Shown: positions 44,686 through 54,808 of the stretch, one piece after another
Position numbering within the stretch: the first letter of the stretch is position 1
Layout of the letters: each line of letters starts with the position of its first letter
NCBI GenBank assembly: GCA_030180135.1
Contig: CM058231.1
Location: 50,726,235-50,790,234 of the forward strand
DNA: 64,000 bases
Reading direction: 5' to 3'
Source of the DNA: Orychophragmus violaceus
Taxonomy: Eukaryota; Streptophyta; Magnoliopsida; Brassicales; Brassicaceae
Position numbers and translations under genes: made by a program
Notes under the pieces: model-generated
Told to the model about the DNA's origin: nothing
Seen by the model: the letters and a program-made list of their open reading frames with translations, nothing else
The model's database searches: none

Positions 44686-46400
44686 ACTCTTATGAACCTG
44701 GAAAATTCCCTTCTCTGAAGATCATGAGTAGCACATGTTCTTTTTGTTTGAGGATTTCAGAACATTAGATGGTGAAATAAAAAGTTTGGTCTTACTTACC
44801 TTTGAACCTTTGTCCATTGCTTTCTGCATTTCATACACCTCATGTGGTGCTCATGGAGCTAGATTGTGCTTCTTGTTCTGGTGTGTGAAGCTGTAGATGG
44901 TTGTCCTCCCATTGTGCATGGTTTACTTGTAAAACTGCCAAGGCCTCCCTAAGAGTAGCTGACCTGATTGCATTAGCACAACATCACATTTCACTTGATC
45001 ATGATACTTACCTATGCTGAATGATACCATGACTTGCTCAGCTATCCTCATTTCTCTCTCATCATTGAGCCACCTTAATCTGTATGGTCTTGGATGCTTG
45101 GTCTTTTGCAGCTTCAGCTTATCTACAAGATAAGTACTAGCCATATTAGTACATATGATCTGACTACATACCTTGGCGTCAATGTGCATCTGGAGTGGAA
45201 GATTTTCTCCCATTGAATTGTTTCTGGTTCAAACAATGCACTGAGAGCTCTCCAAGTAACAAGTATATCTCCTGCGTCTGGATAATCAGTAATTTCTTCT
45301 TCTGATTCAAACTGCTCATTCTTTGCTTCATCTTGTCATTCGATGTCTCCATTGTCCCTTAGAACCATCACCCTCCAGTTTGGACAGTCTCTTGCATAGT
45401 GTTCTTTCCATTGACACTTCAAGCATGTAATGTTTCTGGTCCTTTGAGGTGGAGCTTTGCTACTGTTTGATTCTGGTTTGGTACTCTTGGGCTGCTCATT
45501 GTTGGATATCTTGAACTTTGAATCCACTTTTACTGCCTTGCCTTTGTCGTGGTTTGCTTCTACTGGTTGCAGCAACCTTCCTCTTAATGTGTTGCTCAAC
45601 TTGGATAGCTAAGTGCAACATTCCTTAAAGATATTGGTAAGGTTGTCTCTCTACCTTGCGTGCAACTCTGTCTTGAAGACCATCCATAAACTTAGCCACC
45701 AAAGATTTTTTTGAATCTTCTACTCCAGCGTGTTCTTCAAGGTGACAAACTCTTCAAAGTACTCTTTAACTGATTTGTTGCCTTGAGAGAGCTTTCTAAA
45801 CCTCTTCTGAAGATCTCTATGTTAGTAACCTGGGACATATCTCTTCCTCAAAGCAAATTTCATTTCCTCCTCTCTGATGCTTCTCTATCCCACCATGCCA
45901 AAGCATTGTCAGTGAGTTGAGCTGCAGCTAAGGAGACTTTCCTATTTTCTGAGTATTGGTAATACTCATAGATATGCTACATTCTTCTTTCCCAATCAGA
46001 TAAGATTTTGGATTCACTTTTCTAGTAAAGGTAGGTGGTGTGAGTTTCAGAACCTTGCCTCCACGCCTATGATCATCTTCCTCACGGTTTTTGTCTCTAT
46101 CTTCATGCCTAGGCTGTTGAATGTCTCTTCTGCCTATGCCTTTGTCATGGTTGTTCTGAGCTTGACCTGTTCCTCCTTGGTTTGGATCGGGAGGTAGTTC
46201 ATCTTCTTCTAGCTCTGGCATGTCTTCATCTGTTGAATCATCAACTAGATGCCTCAAGTTTCTGTTCCGGTTGCGAATTGGTGCTGGTGGTGGAATAGGC
46301 CTCTGCTCCGGTGTTGTGATCCTAGCACTGATGCCTCTCATGGCTTATAGCATTTGAGCCATGGTAATCTGCTCATTAGCTGATTCCTCTCCCATATCTG
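44686..46400 (-). pseudogene. F1 gag-protease remains (CRM/Reina-like chromovirus)
   Basis: In sense order: Gag N-part (45928-46341, with DDSTDEDMPELEEDELPPDP and RRGGKVLKLTPPTFTRKVNP), a broken Gag core, a CCHC knuckle CLKCQWKEHYARDC in 45336-45599 followed by CPNWRVMVLRDNGDIE, and a retropepsin (44923-45213, ASTYLVDKLKLQKTKHPRPY, GQLLLGRPWQF). The protease active-site DGGS is missing: the sequence reads CSQIICTNMAS where the family has a GGSCTN motif. Several frameshifts. Lineage is inferred from the knuckle and RPWQF style. Confidence 0.85.
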
Positions 46401-47385
46401 ATTTAGTACCTGAAAGTTCAGAATTCAGAGTGTATCAAATTGTTCTGATGTACCTTAGTATAAATTAAAGTTTTTGAATATTTGACTAGTTCAAATTAAA
46501 TATGTTTCAAAAAGGTTTTTGGAAGCAAATTTAGCAAAGCCGATTCACTACCTTTTCAAAATAAAAAAAAAATCAAAGAGTTCTGGTTTTGTTTTAATTT
46601 CATGCACGGTTTGCCTTTGGGAAACTTGGGTTTTCAATGTTAACACACGGTTTGGAAACTTCGTAATTGATTTTTTTTTTTTTTTGTAAAAACTTTTGAA
46701 AACAAAAGAAGACTGAGCTTTGAATACAAATATTGTTCTTTCTTATTTTAAGAAATGGCACATGGTTTTGACTCTCTAGGAAAAGGAAAACTAAATGACT
46801 GGGAGCCTCCTTTTGTTTTGGTTTTCGAAAATTCAATGGGAAATAGAGAAATAAACAACTTTCTTTGGTTTTCTAAGGAGAAAATCGAATCAAACAACAA
46901 TTCTTCTTATTTTCTTTTTAAACGTTTCTGGTTTCTTTTATGAAAGCAAAATAAGAACTTTGAAAATAAACTAGACATAGACAAAAACATGGACGATTTT
47001 TATGGGTTTTGGGTTATGGAAAACGAATATATATATATGCAAAAGTAAAGAACGAAGGAGATAATGCAAAAACAGAGACTTTATTTTGGTATTTTTGTTT
47101 TAAGATGCAATATAAAGCTGTAAACAGAAAGAACTAATGAATCAATGTATACAAATTGATGGACAAGATTCTTTTTATAGCTTTTTCAATTGGATTATGC
47201 ATTGAAAGAGATTGACAACTTACATATCTAAATAATTAGAATGGATGCAAGCAAGTATACATGCAATTTTTTATAGTTTTTTTCAGTTTAGGATGCAATG
47301 AAACAGAACTAGATGAATGAAACAATGAATCTGATGCAATGAAACAAAGAGTAATGGATAGATAACACCTGTAAGGAGCCTTTTG
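46401..47385 (-). other. F1 5' leader, AT-rich
   Basis: No gene. Homopolymer T/A runs, a (TA)5 tract near 47028, and GATGCAA words. Small ORFs at 46600-46943 are low-complexity. Confidence 0.65.
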
Positions 47386-47397
47386 TCTCTGATACCA
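47386..47397 (-). other. F1 primer binding site (iMet-like)
   Basis: Minus strand TGGTATCAGAGA, 11 of 12 bases of the usual plant PBS. Confidence 0.7.
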
Positions 47398-48027
47398 GAT
47401 AATACAGCCCAAAATGTGAAGCTAGATGGATAGGGGGATGGAAGACAAAACACTGGTTGTATAAATCTCTTGTTCTGGCCGATTTGGATTGATTGATGGA
47501 ACTTGTTCTGCTGGGTGTATATCTCTCTCATAAACAAGTCTGAGATTGATTTGTAGAAGGTCAATTGATAGACGCTGCAAGGAGGATGGATTGATGCATG
47601 ATAAGTTTGCTGAACACAAAGCAATGCTTCTCACGCAACTCTGGATTCAAAAGGGTTTTTCTTTGCTGTAAGAAAATGTTTTGTTTATTGATCTAGGGTA
47701 AAAATACAAGGCTGCAGTGGGACTTTATTAAATAGTCCATCTTCTATGCCCTTCTAGGGGACTTAAAGCAATTTTACAATAAAGGAAACATAGACTCGAG
47801 TGGGACCTAATTGAAGCAGATTACATGGACTCATTTTAAGAAAAACAGGAAAACAAACACAAGGAAGAAGCAACAATCAGATTATTCAAATGTAATGAAA
47901 ATAAAACATATCTTAGCTTTGTTGGACGCTCCTTCTGATATGGTAAGTAGCCTGGACGAGTTTAGAGTGTTGGGAGCTCAGATTGCTGCGTTTTGATGCT
48001 TCTCCGAAGTGCTGTGTTTCATTAATC
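47398..48027 (-). repeat. Probable F LTR shared by F1 (5') and F2 (3')
   Basis: This 630-bp stretch lies between the F1 PBS and the stop of F2 pol, the place where one LTR must serve both. It has no gene. TG/CA termini and PPT could not be fixed, so the limits are approximate. The single LTR between two head-to-tail copies fits unequal recombination. Confidence 0.55.
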
Positions 48028-50650
48028 CTATGGATTGGGAGTTTCCCCAAATAAAGAAACCTCCTTGTTATATTTGAGAAGTGTCACCTCTAATGGACCG
48101 TCAAATATGTCATAAGGTGTTGTTTCCTCATTGTCCATGTTTTGGTTTGTGCTTGCTCGTGCTTGGTCCGAGATTGGAGTTGAGGTGATCCGAGCTTGGT
48201 TCAGCTTGTTAAGCAGAATAGTATCCCCTTGAGTGTGGAGAAGATAATTAACAACATGGTTGAATTGTTCTCTTAACACTCTTTCTCCTGACCTTGTCAA
48301 TGGTCCTTGTCTCACAATAGGGAAATCTTTTTTGCCTCATATGTAACCAGACCCAATCTCCAGGTTCAAAGCTAATCTCCTTCTTGCTCTTATCAGCCCT
48401 TAGCTTATCCTTCTCTGTCTTATTCTCCAGGTTCTCTTTAACCCTCTAGTGCAGCTTCTTGACAAAGCTGGATTTGAGTTCTCTATCTATATTTGCATAA
48501 ATGGCTGGTGGCAGTGGTGAAAGATCTAAAGGGGTCAATGGATTAAATCCATACACAGCTTCAAATGGAGAGTGGTTAGTAGCAGAATACTTAGAATGGT
48601 TATAAGCAAATTCAATGAATGGTAAACAAGCTAACCATTGCCTTAAGTTCTTACCAACCATGGCCCTCAAAAGTGATTTATTACCTCAGTCTGCCCATAT
48701 GTATCCGGGTTACAAGTGGTGAAAAAGAGCAGGTTGGTGCCAAGTTTCCTCCAAAGTGTTCTCCAAAAGTGGCTTAAGAACTTGGTATCTCTGTCTGAAA
48801 CAATGGTTCTTGGAACTCCATGCAACTTAACAACTTCCTAAAAGAATATATCAGTTATCTGCACAACATCATTAGTTTTGTTGCAAGCAATAAAATGAGC
48901 AATTTTAGAAACTTGTCAACAATTGCAAAGATGGAATCCTTGTAGTTGATCTTGGGCAGTCCTAAAACCAAATCCATTGAAATGTCCACCCATGGTGTGT
49001 TAGGAATTGGTAAAGCCATATATAAACCAGATGGATGTAACCTGGATTTTGCTTTTAGACAAGTGATGCATTTTTCACAGAACCTCTCCACATCTCTCTT
49101 CATGTGTGGCCAAAATAAATGTTCCTTCAGAACACTATATGTCTTGTCTTTGACAAAATGCCCCATCAAATATCCTCCATGAGCTTCTATGGTGATCACC
49201 TCTTTCATGGATCCTTGTGGTATGCAAAACCTCTTCTCTTTGAACAGGAAACCATCTTGCTGATAGAACACTCCAAATTCTGCCTTAGATGTCTTCTGGT
49301 ATATGTCCTTGAAGTTTGGATCATCAACATACACGCCTTTGATGTGTTCAAACCCCATGATCTTGGACTCTATTAGTGATATGAGAGCATGGCGGCTGGA
49401 TAGTGCATCGGCCACAATGTTTTCTTTCCCCTTCTTGTACTTGATCACATATGGGAAAGTTTCTATGAATTCCAACCACCTTGCGTGCCTTTTATTAAGA
49501 GTGGTCTGTCCTCTTACGTGCTTTAGAGTCTCATGCTCTGTATAAATCACAAATTCTGTAGAAAGCAAATAGTGTTGCCAAGTTTCTAGTGATCTTACCA
49601 GGGCATATAACTCTTTTTCATAGGTGGGGTACTTGAGTGTTGCATCTTGGAGCTTCTCACTGAAGTAAGCTACCATTATGCCTCCTTGTGTCAACACTGC
49701 ACTTATTCATTTAGCAGAAGCATCACACTCAATCTCAAACATCTTATCAAAGTTAGGAAATGCCAACACTGGTGCATTGGTGAGACTGGTTTTGAGCCTT
49801 GTGAATGCTTTCTATGGTACTGGTTTTGAGCCTTGTAAAAAACCTTTTGTAGAATCTTGCTAATCCATGGAAACTTCTTACATGTCCGATTGTTGTAGGT
49901 GTTGGCCATTCTTGGATTGCCTTGATCTTCTCATCATCCACCTTAAGTCCCTGTGAACTTACAACAAGTCCTAGGAATACCAATTGATCAGGGAAAAATA
50001 TGCATTTCTTAAAATTTGCATAAAGACCTTCTATTCTAAGTGTTTGCATATCATGTTCTAGATGTTTCATATGATCATCTAAGCAGTGGCTATAAATCAA
50101 GATGTCAATGAAATATACTACCACAAACATGCAAATAAAATTTGTTGTGAGACAAAATGGCATGACAAACCATTCCTACAACCCTTGCTTGGTTGTGAAT
50201 GATGTTTCCACTCATCGCCTTCTTTCATTCTAACTTAGTTATATCCACCCTTCAGGCCTATCTTGGAGAATATGGTTGCTCCACTTAACTCATCCAGCAT
50301 ATCATCCAGTCTTGGAATGGGATCTTTGTACTTGATTGTAATGTTGTCGCTGGCCCTACAATGAACACACATTCTCCATGTACCATCCTTCTTTGGAACT
50401 AGCAGTAATGGTGCTGCACATGGACTCAATCTCTCTCCGATGTATCCCTTTGACCTAAGCTCTTGACTTGCCTTTTTAGCTCCTTAGCCTCTTTTGGATT
50501 CACTCTATAAGCTGATATGTTGGGAAATGGAGCTCCTGGTACCTAGTCAATTTGGTGTTCAATGTCTTTCAATAGTGGAAGCCCAGCTGGTATGTTTTCT
50601 TGAAACACATCCTTGAACCATTCCAATAGCTCAGACATGGCCATAAGGTG
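48028..50650 (-). pseudogene. F2 pol: RT-RNase H-integrase, with C-terminus
   Basis: Full-length but broken chromovirus pol on the minus strand. RT N-part 50235-50429, RT C-part 49753-50163 (active site YFIDILIYS, first Asp lost as in F1), RNase H plus integrase zinc finger and core start as one 280-codon ORF (48855-49697, with YTEHETLKH where other copies have Asp, and CEKCITCLKAKS), integrase core end and C-terminal part 48446-48670 (FIEFAYNHSKYSATNHSPFE), tail 48028-48315. Stops and frameshifts separate the ORFs. It is the only copy here that keeps the integrase C-terminus. Confidence 0.9.
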
Positions 50651-52151
50651 TTCCTGCTATTATGGACCTGAAAAACACCCTTCTCTGAAGATCAAGAGTA
50701 GCACATGTTCTTTATGTTATGAGGATTTCAGAACATTAGATGGTGAAATAAAAAGTTTGGTCTTACTTACCTTTGAACCTGATGTGGTGCTGATGAAGCT
50801 AGGTTGTGCTTCTTGTTCTTGTGTGTGAAGCAGTAGATGGTTGTCCTCCCATTGTGCATGATTTCCTTGTCAAACTGCCAAGGCCTCCCTAAGAGTAGAT
50901 GACCTGATTGCATTAGCACAACATCACAGTTCACTAGATCATGGTACTTACCTATGCTGAATAATACCATGTCTTGCTCAGCTATCCTCATTTATGTCTC
51001 ATCGTTGAGCCACTTTAATCTGTATGGTCTTGGAAGCTTTGTCTTTTGCAGCTTCAGCTTTTCTACAAGATAAGTACTAGCCACATTAGTACAAGATCCT
51101 CCATATATGATCATACTACATACCTTGGTGTCAATGTGCATCTGGAATTGAAGATGTTCTCCCATTGAAAATTTTCTGGTTCAAACAATGCACTGAGAGC
51201 TCTCCAAGTAACAAGTATATCTCCTGCGTCTGGATAATCAGTAACTTCTTCTTCTGATTCAAACTTCTCATTCTTTGCTTCATCTTGTCATTCAATGTCT
51301 CCATTGTCCCTTAGAACCATCACCCTCTGGTTTTGACAGTCTCTTGCATAGTGTTCTTTCCATTGACACTTGAAGCATGTAATGTTTCTTGTCCTTTGAG
51401 GTGGAGCTTTGCTACTGTTTGATTCTGGTTTGGTACTCTTGGGCTGCTTATAGTTGGATATCTTGAACTTTGAATCCGCTTCTACTTCCTTGCCATTGTC
51501 TTGGTTTTTATGAGGTTGATTCCAAGTTGGTTTGCTTCTACTGGTTGCAGCAACCTTCCTCTTGATGTGTTGCTAAACTTGGATAGCTAAGTGCAACATT
51601 CCTTAAAGATCTTGGAAAGGTTGTCTCTCTACCTTGCGTGCAACTCTGTCTTGAAGACAATCCAGAAACTGAGCCACCAATGTTTCTTCTGAATCTTCTA
51701 CTTCCAGCATGTTCTTAAAGGTTTCAAACTCTTCAAAGTACTCTTCAACTGATTTGTTGCCTTGAGAGAGCTTTCTAAACCGCTTCTGAAGATATCTATG
51801 TTAGTAAACTGGGACATATCTCTTCCTCAAAGAAAATTTCATTTCCTCTTCTCTGATGCTTCTCTATCCCACCATGCCAAAGCATTGTAAGTGAGTTGAG
51901 CTGCAGCTAAGGAGACTTTCCTCTTTTCTGAGTTTTGGTAATACTCATAGATATACTTCATTCTTCTTTCCCAATCGAGATAAGCATTTGGATTCACTTT
52001 TCTAGTTAATGTAGGTGCTGTGAGTTTCAGAACCTTGCCTCCGCGCCTATGATCATCTTCCTCACGGTTTCTGTCTCTATCTTCATGCCTAGGCTGTTGA
52101 TTGTCTCTTCTGCCTATGACTCTGTCATGGTTGTTATGAGCTTTCCCTGTT
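50651..52151 (-). pseudogene. F2 gag-protease remains
   Basis: Protease C-part 50767-50991 (HLLLGRPWQFDKEIMHNGRT). The active-site loop near 51090-51120 reads MIIYGGSCTNVAS, Tyr in place of the catalytic Asp. Knuckle CFKCQWKEHYARDC-type near 51340-51380. Gag core 51839-52151 with NPNAYLDWERRMKYIYEYYQ and TYNALAWWDREASEKR. The N-terminus is removed by element E2. The first codons of the longest ORF come from the E2 LTR, and no ATG is present. Confidence 0.85.
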
Positions 52152-53317
52152 TGTAACACCCCCGAACCGTTCTACGGACAATAGACGGCCAGAGATGTCA
52201 CAATGGTCGAGTACCGCGAACGGTCCAGCCATCCCCGAGGTCAGGCCGTCCCATCCGTGATATCCGACCTCCTCTCGGTCATAGCCTAAGGCTTAGCAAC
52301 CCGTACTACGACCTCGAGTTGTGTCAGTTCGGACTAAACTCATATCATGGAACCGTGGAGTTAAAGAAAACGCACTTTATTAATACCATATAGGATATAT
52401 TACATAATTTTACCCAAAAACATATAGTTTATTGAGCGCTCCAGTCAAAGATCCTACATAGTACAAACTCCACGATCTTCACACTCACAACCCGAAGCTA
52501 CGCCGGCGGCCTAACATCTGAACTTTCCCTCTAGCCCGTCTATGGTTTCCTGCGAGACAAAATTTGTATAATGAGCAACCTTATGGGTTACCCAGTGAGT
52601 CCAGGACCCTCTAACATGCATTAGTGCCCCCAACCCGTCCCAATAGCCGAAGCACAAGCATATCAATCAAACAAACGTCTCACAAGCACAGACAAGCAAC
52701 AACAGCATCTCATATAGACACAAGCGGAAGCTTATTAACAACCTGCAACACATGAAATTCATCATGAGTGCCACACATCAAACTCAGTGCGAACACAATC
52801 TCTATTGCGAATGCAAATAACGTCTAGACTCTCTAGACTCATCTCAACTCAACACATGCAAAGGCCTCCTAGTGCAACGGATACTCCCCATACACACGTG
52901 ACTACCCGCGCCTTAATCACCACAAAGGATCATAAGCCGAGTATCACACCCGATTACGGGGACCTCTTGTCCCTCGGGTTACCCGATTACGGAGACCTTT
53001 GTCTCTTGGGTTCCCAATTACGGAGATCTTTATCTCTTGGGATCGTGTCGTCACACGATGCTCGGCCAAGGGAGCGACCCCAGTAACCCTCCGAGCCTGC
53101 TCCAAATCCACGAAGACTTCACTATGGGAGCACCGAATACACTAACTCTAGAACACTCACACAAGTTCTAGAATGCATCATCTATGACTCACACACGTTC
53201 TAGACTACTAGAGCAATATTACACATGCTCTAGAACAACACAATCAATTGGTCCGCGGTGTCTCTTGTTACCACCCACGGCCACATGCAACACACAACAT
53301 AAGTACAATAGACTGCA
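52152..53317 (-). repeat. Element E2 LTR (left 1,166 bp), cut by Copia element 4
   Basis: Minus-strand end GGGGGTGTTACA at 52152, clearly related to but more diverged from the E1 LTR (several percent). A CCCGATTACGGAGACC-type unit at about 52945-53040 is repeated three times, expanded relative to E1. Target of insertion in F2 is probably CTGTT (52147-52151). Confidence 0.83.
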
Positions 53318-53956
53318 TGATTGTTGGATCGTTTAGTGTCTCCTGATTCAATTCTCAGATTGATTCATCCTACTAAACATGCAGATCTAGGTTCTCTTGA
53401 TTAGAAACATAATAGATCTCACCTGTTACCTTGTTTTGCAGCGGAATGGGAGGTACGGGTCAGAGATCAGCAGAACCACCAAGAGATGGATCCTCCAAAG
53501 GCTCACACACGCACGCACAGGAAAGTGGCTGCTAGACCGAGCAAGGAGGGAGGCGCAGAAGAGAGAGTGGGAGGCGCAGGAATGCTGAGGAAAAAGGAGC
53601 TAGGGCAAGTTTTATTAATTAAAACCCTTGTCCAGTTCCTATGGGCTTTTGGGCCCAATTCTCAGTTCTGATTAAATCCCTTGGATTTAATCAGGCCCTT
53701 TTGTCTCTCTAAGTACAGTAAATGCCTAGCACTTTTACCGTACTTCTGCTAAACCGTTCCTTCGTATTTTCCCGTTAGCTTAGGCGTGTGACCCATATGG
53801 GATCATATAATAAAGGCAATAAGTCCAAGACTTATAGATCATGAGCGGACTCTAGCAAGCCATCATGACCCCCAGTATTATATGACTTATGTCTGATCAT
53901 TGACATACTCTTACTTTCTAGAGACAGTACAGAGATTACTGGACATAATTCCAACA
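53318..53956 (-). repeat. Element 4 3' LTR (about 639 bp, family B)
   Basis: Ends in minus-strand TGTTGGAATTATGTCC at 53956. The left end TGATTGTTGG is chosen from length and TG/CA rule, since it differs from element 3 in its last 25 bases. 53322 is the alternative. Noticeably diverged from the element 3 LTR. Confidence 0.82.
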
Positions 53957-54808
53957 ATCTCCCACTTGAACTGGAATCTCTGTATTCATAATCCTTTTGT
54001 CTCAATATCTCGATTAGTCATAAGGCAAGATGAGTGTCATCCTTATAAAGCCTAATCTTGTTCATCGGACTCTGATTTGATACTGACAATCCAAACGACT
54101 CGGGAAAGTCCGTTTGAGCATGGCCATGCATTTTCCAGTATTCAAATCTCCGATTGGCCTAGAGATATTCACTCCATTTATATTGGAGGGACAAATCTCG
54201 TCTTGTTCCATCACTGTAAACTACTCATTTCATAATACACCCAATCAAGGTCCTTATAACTATCGCTTAACGACAGCGTTAGACAATGATCAAAGCGCAT
54301 TAGTTCATGTGCAGTCACATGCATGCGAACTCAGGTCTAAGAACTATACTCTATAGTCGTAGTAAGAATCTCTTATGACACAAATATAAATATCCTGAAG
54401 AGTTCTTATAATCAGGTCTTGTCCGGTCGTATGTTCCCAACATACACCTATGTACTGACTTTGATGCCGCGCATCTATGACACACTGAGACTTTGTCATA
54501 AGTCACATACCAATCTAGTCTCACACGGTTGTTGGTGTTCCAATTTCAACAACCTTCGACTAGGGACAGGATGATATAAGCCATCTATCAAATATAGGGT
54601 CTCATGATCAAGCTAAATGACTTTGATAACTCAAGATCAAGTCACTTACTTCGATGACCTATAAAATGGCTCATATCACTTTGGAACGATTATTTCATCA
54701 CAGTTAAAATAATCTTGAAATAATAATTTCATTAAACATAAGAAAAATGTTTTACAAGAACATATCAAATAACTAAATAAAGCCCTCAAACTCCCACTCA
54801 AATTTAGA
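53957..54808 (-). other. Element 4 3' region and PPT
   Basis: Related to 23131-23966. The PPT is minus-strand CAAGTGGGAGAT. No gene. Confidence 0.78.
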
